From Arsukibacterium sp. MJ3 (GTDB taxonomy: Bacteria > Pseudomonadota > Gammaproteobacteria > Enterobacterales > Alteromonadaceae): DNA of 64,000 nucleotides. The notes under the pieces are model-generated. The model made no database searches and was not told the DNA's origin. It was given only the letters and a program-made list of their open reading frames with translations. A program made the position numbers and the translations under genes. Below are positions 8,171-16,255 of the stretch, one piece after another; the stretch's first letter is position 1, and each line of letters begins with the position of its first letter. The DNA lies in assembly GCF_000987765.1 (NCBI RefSeq), contig NZ_LAHP01000018.1:1-64000 (forward strand), in the 5' to 3' direction.

Positions 8171-9619
8171 TTAGATGCGAACTTTGCATTGCAACTGCAC
8201 TTGCGGCGCTGCTGATGAGGTGTCAGCGGAAACCTCTACATTAATAATTTCTGTCCGATACCCCTCACACACTCCCTCAAACTGGTAACTACCAGGTGGT
8301 AGCTGAATAGTTTTTTCTCTTACCTTGCCAACATTACCAACGCCAAGAACTCTTATTTCAGTGCGGTTATCGCTCAATAGCGTTATAGCTATTTCCTGCT
8401 GCTGGATTTGTAAAAGTTGTTTTAGTTGGTCTTGTTGCGCCGCTAATTTCGGGCTTAGCGAATTTAGGGGCTCAACATCAGCAATTGCAGCCCTTGCTAG
8501 TCGTTGAATATTGGGATCAGTCAGCCGTTCAGATTGCTGTATGAAGCTAGAGAGTCGCTCTTTGGCTGAAATAACTTGCTCTGCTTGTCGCAGGCGTTGC
8601 TGAAGTCTTGTGTTATCAGGTGCTGTGGCAAGTGCTTTGCTGGCAAGTAATTTAACCGTTGGCCACTCATCGGCGGTACTAAAAATCTCTACCTGTTGAT
8701 TGACCTTATCCAGTGATGCGCTTTGCTCAGCTGCATCAAGTTTTTGTTGGACACTTTTTAACTCAGGTCTTTTACTATCAATGCTCCGGGCTCTGTTTAA
8801 AGCGTCGCGTGCTGTTAGATAATTGTCACCTTCGAGGGCGGCAATTGCATCAGCCAGTGCCTGAGAAAATGCTTGTTGTCTCTGGCTTTTATCAATAACA
8901 GCTAGATGATTTACAGCAGCTTGGTCTGCATTATCAAGTTGCAAGATTTGTTGTAGCAAGGTTTTTTGTTTGCTTAAGTTGTTTTCTAATTCAGCGACCT
9001 TAATTTTTCCCCATAATACCAACACATCTTCTGCTACATTCAGCCTATTTTGCAACTGATGTGCCGGTTTAAAAACCGGGTTAACATCAAGAGACTGATT
9101 ATTATATAATTTTGCTTGTGTTAAGTTGCCTTGCTCGAATGCCGCAATAGCTGCTGAATGAGCTTGCTCATAGGCATCAGTGAATTCCAAATGATAGGTA
9201 TCTACTTGCTGCGTTAAATTAGAAAGTAGATTGGCTGCATCGTTATAAAGCTGCTGGCCATACAATTGATATGCTTTCTGCACATCATTCTGCATTTTCT
9301 GAACAACATTAGTTTTCCATTGGCTAAGTTGCGGATCCTCTGAAATAGCTTTAATTCGAGAATTGGTATCGGACAATAACTGCTGCAGGGCCGAGCGGAT
9401 GTCTTCATCCAACGCGGTCCCGCCAGGGGTTTCACTGATTACGCTGGGCATGCCCGAAGCATTTTTATCAGCAGGTAACGGGGCAGTGGGCATGCTTTTA
9501 AATACCAAGGCACCCATTAGTGCTAGTAAAATTGCAGCTGCAACAAAAATTGCAATTTTAATGAAGCGCTTGGTATTAGCCGATAAAGTGCCGGTAATTT
9601 GTTCGTCTAACGTGGCCAA
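8171..9619 (-). CDS. membrane-anchored repeat (TPR-like) protein
   Basis: The best start is TTG at 9619, with AGGAG 6 bases upstream. The 482-residue protein has one TM segment (about 19-42). A long alpha-helical, Gln/Ala/Leu-rich periplasmic region follows, with repeating helix pairs of TPR character (for example AIAAFEQGNLTQAKLYNNQS and ALEGDNYLTARDALNRARSI). A small C-terminal beta domain contains LPPGSYQFEGVCEGY, which resembles a PEGA unit. It is 12 bp from the PEGA/FGE gene. It probably serves as a scaffold for protein contacts in the complex. Family assignment is by eye. Confidence 0.75.
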   Translation of the reverse strand: MATLDEQITGTLSANTKRFIKIAIFVAAAILLALMGALVFKSMPTAPLPADKNASGMPSVISETPGGTALDEDIRSALQQLLSDTNSRIKAISEDPQLSQWKTNVVQKMQNDVQKAYQLYGQQLYNDAANLLSNLTQQVDTYHLEFTDAYEQAHSAAIAAFEQGNLTQAKLYNNQSLDVNPVFKPAHQLQNRLNVAEDVLVLWGKIKVAELENNLSKQKTLLQQILQLDNADQAAVNHLAVIDKSQRQQAFSQALADAIAALEGDNYLTARDALNRARSIDSKRPELKSVQQKLDAAEQSASLDKVNQQVEIFSTADEWPTVKLLASKALATAPDNTRLQQRLRQAEQVISAKERLSSFIQQSERLTDPNIQRLARAAIADVEPLNSLSPKLAAQQDQLKQLLQIQQQEIAITLLSDNRTEIRVLGVGNVGKVREKTIQLPPGSYQFEGVCEGYRTEIINVEVSADTSSAAPQVQLQCKVRI

Positions 9620-9652
9620 TAACGGCTCCTTTTTTTCGATAAAGGTGCTGAC

Positions 9653-10942
9653 TTACAGCTGTATATCTGGTGTTGCTTCTACCTGATAAATATCAAGCAG
9701 ACGCTGTCTAAATTGTGCGAGCTGTTCAGATGCAGTGCCTTGCAACTCAATAGTCTGGTCGTTTAGCTCAATCACTTGTGGTGTAATTTTAATGTCCAGA
9801 CTCTGCCCCATTTCACTCAACACATCGCGCTGAGCACTCAGTTCGCGGTTGCTTTTCATTGCTTCAGCAATGCTATAAACACCTGCTAAAACGCTTATAT
9901 ACTTTCCTGCATCAGCAGCGTCTGAATTCGAATTTTTGTCCAACAGTATTGCTGCCCCTAAAGCCGCGCCAGCTCCAATCCACTTGAGGTTACGCTTTGC
10001 TTTATTTTCTCTTATCTCTGCCGCAACAGGCAGCGTTTCACGCTGATACTTGCGATATGCTTCATCGGTCTCTGAATAGAAAGCTTCATAGCTGTCTTGC
10101 AACTGATCTACAAATTGCTCGTCTTTCGATTGCAGTAATGTAACTCGCTGCAACATAGGGTCATGTGGCGATGGTGTACCAGTTAATTTAAAAACGGTGT
10201 CGTTAGAAAAACTACTTTTTCGTTTACTCGTCACGTAAGGCGAAAACGCTTCTGGGCTGTACATGCCGGCATAACGTAAATCAGATACTTGCTTAATTGC
10301 TGTTTTCTGTTTATCTGATTTTTTATTTATTAAATCGTACACATAACGCGCTATGTCATTAAAAATAGGATCATATGAGTTTTGGTTAGCTCTGAGTGCA
10401 TCACGGTAAAATGCTTCACCTACAACATGTTTAAACGTCTTACTGCCCAACTCATCATTTGTTGCGTCGATAACGCGCACTGATATCTCAACAGTTTCTG
10501 TATCGGAGTAAATGATCTTTCCAAGCACATACACGTCAGCTGAAGCAGAACTATTTGGGGTAACGCTGATTGAGCCAAATGCCTTAGTCGCGGCCAATGC
10601 TCGTTTGGTGTCAATGGCAAACCGATTAGCTTCCAGACGACGCACCTGTGGCCAAATATCGTCATCTGCGACTTTCTTATCATCAATGTTGCCACGAGAG
10701 TCTAATGGGATACCTGGATCAAACACTGGGATAGCCACATCTAAATACACAGATGAGGAGTTATTAAATTTTCCAGGCTGCGTTACTGTGCTCGGTCCCA
10801 CTATAGAAGGGCCGACGGAAGGTGCTTTATTAGGAGTTGTCTGGCATCCAGCCAAAAATAACGAGCATGCAGACACTGTTGCAATTAACAAATGCTTGAA
10901 TGTTGGCTTAAGGTTCACAGCGTTAATAATATGTTTATTCAT
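9653..10942 (-). CDS. outer-membrane lipoprotein of the VWA/ExbB operon
   Basis: The 429-residue product has a long basic N-terminus and a lipoprotein signal ending in LAGC, with Cys33 as the lipidated residue. The following residue is Gln, so sorting to the outer membrane is expected. A globular region (about 60-200) includes a beta-rich stretch around YVLGKIIYSDTETVEISVRV. A Gly/Ala-rich hydrophobic segment lies at about 320-337. The C-terminus is predicted helical. I do not recognise the family. Its position suggests that it links the inner-membrane stator components to the outer membrane. Confidence 0.75.
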   Translation of the reverse strand: MNKHIINAVNLKPTFKHLLIATVSACSLFLAGCQTTPNKAPSVGPSIVGPSTVTQPGKFNNSSSVYLDVAIPVFDPGIPLDSRGNIDDKKVADDDIWPQVRRLEANRFAIDTKRALAATKAFGSISVTPNSSASADVYVLGKIIYSDTETVEISVRVIDATNDELGSKTFKHVVGEAFYRDALRANQNSYDPIFNDIARYVYDLINKKSDKQKTAIKQVSDLRYAGMYSPEAFSPYVTSKRKSSFSNDTVFKLTGTPSPHDPMLQRVTLLQSKDEQFVDQLQDSYEAFYSETDEAYRKYQRETLPVAAEIRENKAKRNLKWIGAGAALGAAILLDKNSNSDAADAGKYISVLAGVYSIAEAMKSNRELSAQRDVLSEMGQSLDIKITPQVIELNDQTIELQGTASEQLAQFRQRLLDIYQVEATPDIQL

Positions 10943-10976
10943 AAAGTTTCATCCGGTGTTAATCGCTTAACTGTTG

Positions 10977-11546
10977 TTAGCACCCATACTGTGCCATGAG
11001 ATCCTGAAAATGTTTCCGCTCACTGTCTGTGGTTGCTGAATCAAGTCCTTGCTTTACGGTGTCGCAAACGGCTGAACTGCCTTGCTTAACTTTACCTCTT
11101 TCAGAAGTCTTTGACGGTGCGCTTGCTGATTGCTGAGCCCCTTGCATATCTTCGTTTGCATCGCTGGTTGCTTGCGCTAATCCAGTATTACCTTGACCAC
11201 CTGCGGAGTCGCCAGCATCGCCAGAGCTACCACCTGCTGCTCCCACTTTTCCCGCGGCACCACTCGCCGCTGCTGCCATGCACTTCTCGCTGTTGTTCAG
11301 ATTGTCAGCAAAATCCTGCTCCATTTTTTGCAAAAGCTCGGCTTTGGTAAGTTTCGTTTTGTCTATATCGTTAAAATTGATAAGCGTGCAGTCACTATAT
11401 TCAGTATTGGCATTTGCAGTTGAATTCGAAGTTGAAGTTTGTTGAGCGCAGGCTGTTTGCGACATCGATGTTACAAAAATAGCTGTAAACCAAAGTGGCA
11501 ATGCAATTGACGTCTTGCAGATAATTGCTAATTGTTTTGGTTGCAC
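10977..11546 (-). CDS. small secreted protein, first gene of the operon
   Basis: Translation starts at GTG (11546) with AAGGA 8 bases upstream. The 189-residue product has a signal peptide (about 1-35, ending TACAQQ), then Thr/Ser/Asn-rich sequence. A Gly/Ala/Ser-rich low-complexity centre covers about 95-130, and a short C-terminal domain has two cysteines. Four mature-protein cysteines (SDC, EKC, AVC, YGC) could form disulfides in the periplasm. It is not recognised. As the first gene of the eight-gene operon it may be a periplasmic partner of the complex. Confidence 0.65.
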   Translation of the reverse strand: MQPKQLAIICKTSIALPLWFTAIFVTSMSQTACAQQTSTSNSTANANTEYSDCTLINFNDIDKTKLTKAELLQKMEQDFADNLNNSEKCMAAAASGAAGKVGAAGGSSGDAGDSAGGQGNTGLAQATSDANEDMQGAQQSASAPSKTSERGKVKQGSSAVCDTVKQGLDSATTDSERKHFQDLMAQYGC

Positions 11547-11992
11547 AAAATAATCCTTACTGGAGTGCTATTAAAAACAATTAAATAAGAAAGTAATTAA
11601 ATAATTGCAACCTGGCAGCCTTCACTGTTTAAGTATTAGGCCCATGGCTTTGCGTGAGCAGGTTTTCACCTGACGTGCCTTGGCTGAATTGTACCTGAAT
11701 GGTTGTTCATAAAACAAGCTTCTATTTATTCGAGAAAGAATTTAGCTCCCATTTAAGTGACAAGAATTTCGATCTAGTACGAAGTTATGATTAATAGTCA
11801 TAACGGGAAAGCACATAGACACAACGATTTCTTGCAGATAATTCTGTCATTCAGATATTTACTAAGCGGCTTAACAAGCAGCAACAATTGTCAGCAGCCT
11901 GAACATCTCATCTCCATTTAGACGACTGATGGAAAAAATGCAGGCTGCAGATTTAGATAATACTTTGAGCGAAAATAATAAGAGTTATGTTT
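11547..11992. other. intergenic region upstream of the VWA/ExbB operon
   Basis: This 446-bp AT-rich gap separates the operon start from the integrase stop. It must hold the operon promoter, but I see no convincing -35/-10 pair. A 7-bp inverted repeat, GTTATGA/TCATAAC (11784-11804), could be an operator. No tRNA, att repeat or credible protein-coding gene was found. Confidence 0.5.
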
Positions 11993-13219
11993 CTAGTCAC
12001 ACAACCCAACAAGGCTCAGGTTGCCAATACCTGACGCTTCAATATGGTCACTCCACCATTGCATCATGTCTCTACGGCCTTTTAGGTAACCCGCTTTATT
12101 ATAAGCCCGACGCACCTGATTTTTATCTTCATGGGCGAGGGCACTTTCAACTAAGTCACCATAAAAGCCTTCCTCATTCAGAATTGTGCTCGCCAGGGAG
12201 CGCATACCATGGGCAACCAATCGATTTGCAAACCCCATGCGCTTTAGTGCCATGTTTGCCGTTTCTTTGTGTATGTGGCTGTTTTTATGCCGGGCAGAAG
12301 CAAACACATACAACTGATCACCACTGATGGGGCGCATGAGTTCTAATAAAGTGATGGCCTGACGAGACAGTGGTACCTGATGATTACGGCGCTTTTTCAT
12401 AAACTCAGCCGGTATTGTCCAAATTGAATTGGCAAAATCGATATCCTGCCAACGTGCTTTAACGGCTTCACCTGGCCGTACCATGGTGTGCAGTTGCCAT
12501 TCAATTAAACAGCGGGTAGAGAGTTTAATGCTGGCTCTGCTTAAGCGCATTATTAGCTCAGGCAACTCGTCAGGTTTTAACGTTTTCATATTTTCATTTT
12601 TAGGGGTTATAAATGCAGCTTTAATGCCCGACAGGCGATTAAACTCAAGCAGGCCGGTATTAACACTCCATGTCATCACTTCATTAATGCGTTGGCATAA
12701 TCGTGACAAGGTTTCTAACTTAAGCTCCTTTTCTAATGGCTTTAATACGCCAATTATTTGCTGCGCATTAAGCTCTTTAAGTGGCAGATGGCCGGCCTTG
12801 GGAAAGACATGCTGCTCGAAGGAACGTCTAATCGTATAAGCATGACGCTCACTGACATTGGAAAACTTAACGTCAAACCATTGTTCACAGGTATGTTGAA
12901 ATGTATTGAGTAGATCTGCTGAGGCCTGATCGTTTTGTTGTTCGAGCCATCGTTGTGGATCAATATTCTCTGCTAAAAGCTGGCGGTATCTCGCCGCTAG
13001 TTTTCTTGCCGCGGATAAACTCGTTGCTGGGTAAGTTCCGAGCTTCAGGTTATTACGATTTTCCAGCAGAGGCCTGAAATAGTTGAAGTACCATGACTTG
13101 GTTCCGGCTGCACTGATTCTCAGTAGCAAACCGTCGCCATCGTATAAAGTGTAAGGCTTCCCAGAGGGCTTGCTGCTACGGATAATAGCGTCGCTTAAGG
13201 GTATGATTTTCTTCGGCAT
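11993..13219 (-). CDS. tyrosine integrase, P4/CP4-57 type
   Basis: The 408-residue protein has the N-terminal arm-binding domain (DUF4102-like, DGDGLLLRISAAGTKSWYF), a SAM-like core-binding domain and the C-terminal catalytic domain. Catalytic residues are visible: Arg in TMVRPGEAVKARW, His and Arg in HGMRSLAST, His in LAHEDKNQVRRAY, and the nucleophile Tyr in RRAYNKAGYL. CAGGAG lies 5 bases before the ATG. It sits next to the 3' end of tRNA-Arg, the usual attachment site of this integrase class, and probably mobilises the island that extends leftwards. It looks complete. Confidence 0.95.
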   Translation of the reverse strand: MPKKIIPLSDAIIRSSKPSGKPYTLYDGDGLLLRISAAGTKSWYFNYFRPLLENRNNLKLGTYPATSLSAARKLAARYRQLLAENIDPQRWLEQQNDQASADLLNTFQHTCEQWFDVKFSNVSERHAYTIRRSFEQHVFPKAGHLPLKELNAQQIIGVLKPLEKELKLETLSRLCQRINEVMTWSVNTGLLEFNRLSGIKAAFITPKNENMKTLKPDELPELIMRLSRASIKLSTRCLIEWQLHTMVRPGEAVKARWQDIDFANSIWTIPAEFMKKRRNHQVPLSRQAITLLELMRPISGDQLYVFASARHKNSHIHKETANMALKRMGFANRLVAHGMRSLASTILNEEGFYGDLVESALAHEDKNQVRRAYNKAGYLKGRRDMMQWWSDHIEASGIGNLSLVGLCD

Positions 13220-13237
13220 TTTTGCTCCTGAGCACCC

Positions 13238-13296
13238 TTTTTAGAACCACAGCTTTTTCGGTTTTTGCTCTGTGGTGCTATCTGTGGTTCTAAAAA
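13238..13296. repeat. 15-bp inverted repeat upstream of integrase
   Basis: TTTTTAGAACCACAG at 13238-13252 is repeated exactly in reverse complement at 13282-13296, with 29 bases between. It lies directly upstream of the integrase start. It may be an operator for an integrase repressor or excisionase, or an integrase arm site. Confidence 0.75.
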
Positions 13297-13307
13297 GCGT
13301 ATATCGC

Positions 13308-13398
13308 TTTAGACCGCATAAGACCTGCTAAGACCGAAAATCATTGCTAATGCTTGATATTGAAGGGGTTTTTCAGGGGTTTTAGACCGTATAAGACC
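13308..13398. repeat. direct repeats, probable integrase arm-type sites
   Basis: An 18-bp sequence, TTTAGACCGYATAAGACC, occurs at 13308-13325 (C) and 13381-13398 (T), 73 bp apart, with one mismatch. A partial AAGACCGA copy lies near 13331. They fall between the integrase gene and the tRNA-Arg attachment site, where arm-type integrase sites are found in P4-like elements. Confidence 0.65.
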
Positions 13399-13414
13399 GT
13401 GTTGAACTGTCTTT

Positions 13415-13489
13415 TGGCTGCCCCAGCAGGAATCGAACCTGCAACTGCCCCTTAGGAGGGGGCCGTTATATCCATTTAACTATAGGGCA
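13415..13489 (-). tRNA. tRNA-Arg (anticodon CCT)
   Basis: The 75-nt gene, including an encoded CCA, folds as a cloverleaf. The acceptor is TGCCCTA/TGGGGCA, the D arm contains AGTTAAATGG, the anticodon loop is CTCCTAA with CCT, and the T arm is GCAGG-TTCGATT-CCTGC. It closely matches the enterobacterial tRNA-Arg(CCT) pattern. Its 3' end faces the integrase, so it is the likely attachment site of the island. Confidence 0.97.
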
Positions 13490-13592
13490 ATAAAGCGGGT
13501 AATTAAGGCGCGAAAGTGTATCAGAATAAACAACTGAAGTGAAAGGCAAAACACGTTGCTTAATTGTCATCTAGCGTGGATTAATACGCCAA

Positions 13593-14726
13593 TTAAAATC
13601 CTGAACTGTTAATACTGATCAAATCACCAATTTGTAAATGACTTAACAGAGTGGGGGTGCTGGCGCTGGCCCAGGCGTTGTCGGTACTAATGTCTGTAAT
13701 TTTCAGGGTTACCGGGCTTTTATGCAGTTTTTCTAAGCCATCTTTGCCAGCAAAACGTTGAATTTGCATTACGGTTACGCTATCGCCCAGTTTTAATCCC
13801 TGACGGGCACCTCGGTTAATAGCCACTTGATGCTGATCGATATGGCTAACTTGAGCCAATAAAGTCTGGCATTGCGTTTGTTGCTGAATATCCTTGGCGA
13901 CTGCTTTTAAGATGGTATCAATTTTCTGGCCATAAGCTTTTTGCCAGAACTGCTGGCTATGGCTGCCGGATGAGGTTGCAGCACTATCCCAGATTGCATC
14001 TGTTCGATACTGTTGCTGGTATAGTATTTGATTATTAAATAAATCTATTAAGGCAACATCCAGTGCAAAGTAGCGCACAAAGCTATCTTCTTGCCAAAAA
14101 CGGCTGGTGCGCTTACCCAGCGACATATCGCTAATAGTGGCTAGCAGAACAAATTGCTGGCCATCGGTAAACAGCTGCCGATTAACACTGTCGGTCATTT
14201 GTTCTGCTTTTAAACTGTAAGTGGCCTCGGTAACCACCAATGCCGGACTGTAATCTTGTAAATGACGTGATAATTGAGTGGTGGCATTTTTTCCAAGTTC
14301 GAATAACTGGCCATAAATGGCATCGCGACGGGCACCTAATTCAACTTGAACCAACAGTAACGGTTTTTTTTGATTTGACCCACTGCAGCGTTGTTGCTGT
14401 GGCATAATTTCAGCCTGCAAGGTTACAGTTACAATATTATTACTGTAGTTTTCGTTAAGCAGCCGGATTTCACGAATTTCTGAGCTGCTGTCCAGGCTAA
14501 GTTGATGTTGCTGCATTACGCCTGCTACCAATTGCTGTTGGCTGCTTACCCTAACCCCGGCAAACAGTGCCGCCCGTTCAAGCGCATCACCAATAGCGGC
14601 TTGTTTGGCTTTTGCAATATCGCCATTCTCTATTGCTGCCTGGCCTGTCATTTCATACCAGTTAGCACTAAGTGGCGCAGACAGCAAAGCGAGCCAACAA
14701 ACACTAACTATTATTACTAATTTCAT
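13593..14726 (-). CDS. flgT: flagellar H-ring protein FlgT
   Basis: The sequence matches FlgT, a periplasmic protein of the H ring that surrounds the LP ring in polar sodium- or proton-driven flagella. I chose the ATG at 14726 because it gives a compact signal peptide (MKLVIIVSVCWLALLSAPLS); an in-frame ATG exists at 14750. The N-terminal FlgT domain shows WYEMTGQAAIENGDIAKAKQ, a middle domain follows, and the C-terminal domain carries LGDSVTVMQIQRF. It is divergent from flgP, with its own sigma54-type promoter. Confidence 0.92.
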   Translation of the reverse strand: MKLVIIVSVCWLALLSAPLSANWYEMTGQAAIENGDIAKAKQAAIGDALERAALFAGVRVSSQQQLVAGVMQQHQLSLDSSSEIREIRLLNENYSNNIVTVTLQAEIMPQQQRCSGSNQKKPLLLVQVELGARRDAIYGQLFELGKNATTQLSRHLQDYSPALVVTEATYSLKAEQMTDSVNRQLFTDGQQFVLLATISDMSLGKRTSRFWQEDSFVRYFALDVALIDLFNNQILYQQQYRTDAIWDSAATSSGSHSQQFWQKAYGQKIDTILKAVAKDIQQQTQCQTLLAQVSHIDQHQVAINRGARQGLKLGDSVTVMQIQRFAGKDGLEKLHKSPVTLKITDISTDNAWASASTPTLLSHLQIGDLISINSSGF

Positions 14727-14770
14727 AGTTCGCCAATTATTATTCAACATTATTTCTATTAGCTATACAA

Positions 14771-14786
14771 AGCAAAAACTGTGCCT
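14771..14786 (-). promoter_or_regulatory. sigma54-type promoter for flgT
   Basis: On the minus strand AGGCACAGTTTTTGCT has GG and GC elements 12 bp apart, as required for RpoN. Only the first base departs from TGGCAC-N5-TTGC. It lies about 45 bases before the flgT start. Confidence 0.72.
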
Positions 14787-14850
14787 TTGTTTATTTTACG
14801 TATTACCTGATAAACATTTAGGCTGTTCGGCGCGTTGCTCTTAGGTAAGC

Positions 14851-14866
14851 TGGCGCAGATTTTGCT
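14851..14866 (+). promoter_or_regulatory. sigma54-type promoter for flgP
   Basis: TGGCGCAGATTTTGCT matches TGGCNC-N5-TTGCT with correct spacing and lies about 55 bases upstream of the flgP start. It is back-to-back with the flgT promoter. Confidence 0.8.
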
Positions 14867-14921
14867 AGTTTAAAAGCAGAGCAACACTTTATTATCGTTA
14901 ACAGCTGATGACGGATCCAAC

Positions 14922-15377
14922 ATGATGAAATTGTCTTGTATTACCCTGGTGGCATTACTGCTAAATGGTTGCAGCCAGATGTTTGATAAGCATATTGAGT
15001 ATGCCTCGGTAAAGCCTGATGCATTTCCTATGTTGTATGCCGTTGGCATGGCGCCCATTTCTTTGCAACCCGGTGCATCTGACAGTCAGAAGATACTGTT
15101 GGCAATGCGGGCGTCGAAATTAGAAGCTTACCGAGAGTTGGCTGAGCAGGTGTATGGTCAAAGAATTGACAGTAGCAATAGCTTAAGGGCGATGGTTGCG
15201 GGTAATGATCAGTTTAGTACTTCGGTACAAGGCGTGATCCGTGGTGCCAAGGTAATAAAAACCTATGCGGTAGATGATGCTTACATTACCGAGCTGGAGT
15301 TAGATTTTGAGCAGGTGTACCATTTATATCAGAACGTTTATCCGCGCCAGACTATTAAGAGTATTCACTATTATTAG
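14922..15377 (+). CDS. flgP: flagellar lipoprotein FlgP
   Basis: The 151-residue protein has a lipoprotein signal with LNGC (Cys17) and an LPP20-like domain containing GMAPISLQPGASDSQKILLAMRASKLEA, a region conserved in FlgP. FlgP forms part of the outer basal disk or H-ring region of polar flagella and is needed for motility in Vibrio and Campylobacter. The usual partner FlgO is not seen in this window. ATG at 14922 or at 14925 (MKLSC...) are both possible starts. Confidence 0.88.
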   Translation: MMKLSCITLVALLLNGCSQMFDKHIEYASVKPDAFPMLYAVGMAPISLQPGASDSQKILLAMRASKLEAYRELAEQVYGQRIDSSNSLRAMVAGNDQFSTSVQGVIRGAKVIKTYAVDDAYITELELDFEQVYHLYQNVYPRQTIKSIHYY

Positions 15378-15426
15378 TAAACGGTAGTTAAGCGGTTACG
15401 GCGTTAATTTCAACATCACTGCAGTA

Positions 15427-15861
15427 TTAGGCTTTAATACCCTTGCCCATGTTGTCGACGGTGGGTTTACCTTTATTGGTATAAGTTAAGCCTGACTTCC
15501 CCCTAGCCGACAATAATTCTGTTTTAAAGCGTTGCAACGTCAGCTGGCTTTGTTCTAAGGTTATTTGATTAACCTCGTTTTGCTGCTTACAGTCGGCTAA
15601 AACCTGCTCCAACACGCTAATCTGTTGCGTAAACCAAGGTTCAAGCCGAGCGTGTTGTAACATATTGCTGCCGGCAATAGTCGAGTCGGTAGTTTGAATA
15701 TCGGCTAGCAAAATTTGTTTTTCTGAAGTGATGGTATTTAGGGAATTAATATCACGCGAGGCGAGGGCGGCAAGTTCTTGCCGCAAAAGCAGCAGCAGCG
15801 CATCCAATTGCGCTTGCTGTTGTTGTAACAGATGAATAAGAGGTTCAAATTGGCTAGTCAT
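15427..15861 (-). CDS. flgN: flagellar export chaperone FlgN
   Basis: This 144-residue, almost wholly alpha-helical protein is rich in Gln and Leu and follows flgM, as in most gammaproteobacteria. FlgN chaperones the hook-junction proteins FlgK and FlgL to the export gate. Sequence conservation is low, so identification rests on helical character, length and position. Its start codon overlaps the flgM stop, indicating translational coupling. Confidence 0.85.
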   Translation of the reverse strand: MTSQFEPLIHLLQQQQAQLDALLLLLRQELAALASRDINSLNTITSEKQILLADIQTTDSTIAGSNMLQHARLEPWFTQQISVLEQVLADCKQQNEVNQITLEQSQLTLQRFKTELLSARGKSGLTYTNKGKPTVDNMGKGIKA

Positions 15862-16178
15862 TATTTATTAAACAAGTCGCCTTCAAATTGCATGATACGG
15901 CGGGCAAGTTGTTCAACATTAACTTTATATTTGCCTTCAGCAATAGCTTGCTTAATTTCATCTACTTTATTCTGGTCGATACCGCTAGCAGCAGTAGCTT
16001 TTTCCTGCACCTGACCAAACTGCTTAGCTTGCGGCGTAATGGATACAGAATCCTGCCGCTGCGCGCCTTGCTGCGTAGCATTTTGCTGCACAGTGGCTTG
16101 TTGCCGCTGCACATTCTGCTCTACTTTGTCATTTTTTACCTGAGGATTACCCTGCAGGTTATTAATATTTATAGCCAT
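15861..16178 (-). CDS. flgM: anti-sigma28 factor FlgM
   Basis: The 105-residue protein begins MAININN and has a disordered Gln-rich N-terminal half. The helical C-terminal half shows DSVSITPQAKQF and VDEIKQAIAEGKYKVNVEQLARRIM, the FlgM sigma-binding signature. FlgM binds FliA until the hook is finished and FlgM is exported. A sigma28-type promoter lies upstream, giving the known feedback loop. Confidence 0.95.
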   Translation of the reverse strand: MAININNLQGNPQVKNDKVEQNVQRQQATVQQNATQQGAQRQDSVSITPQAKQFGQVQEKATAASGIDQNKVDEIKQAIAEGKYKVNVEQLARRIMQFEGDLFNK

Positions 16179-16219
16179 GTTAGAACCTCTTTACCTTAAA
16201 CCAGTTCCCTATGTTCAGG

Positions 16220-16246
16220 TTAACGGCTGAGCGTTAATAAACTTTA
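16220..16246 (-). promoter_or_regulatory. sigma28-type promoter for flgM
   Basis: The minus strand reads TAAAGTTT-N11-GCCGTTAA, one base from the FliA consensus TAAAGTTT-N11-GCCGATAA, about 40 bases before the flgM start. Confidence 0.85.
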
Positions 16247-16255
16247 ATATATTTT

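Noticed and set aside
11929..12327. 132-residue plus-strand reading frame
   Set aside because: It is antisense to the integrase 3' part; composition (His/Tyr/Cys-rich) and lack of family signs mark it as a shadow.
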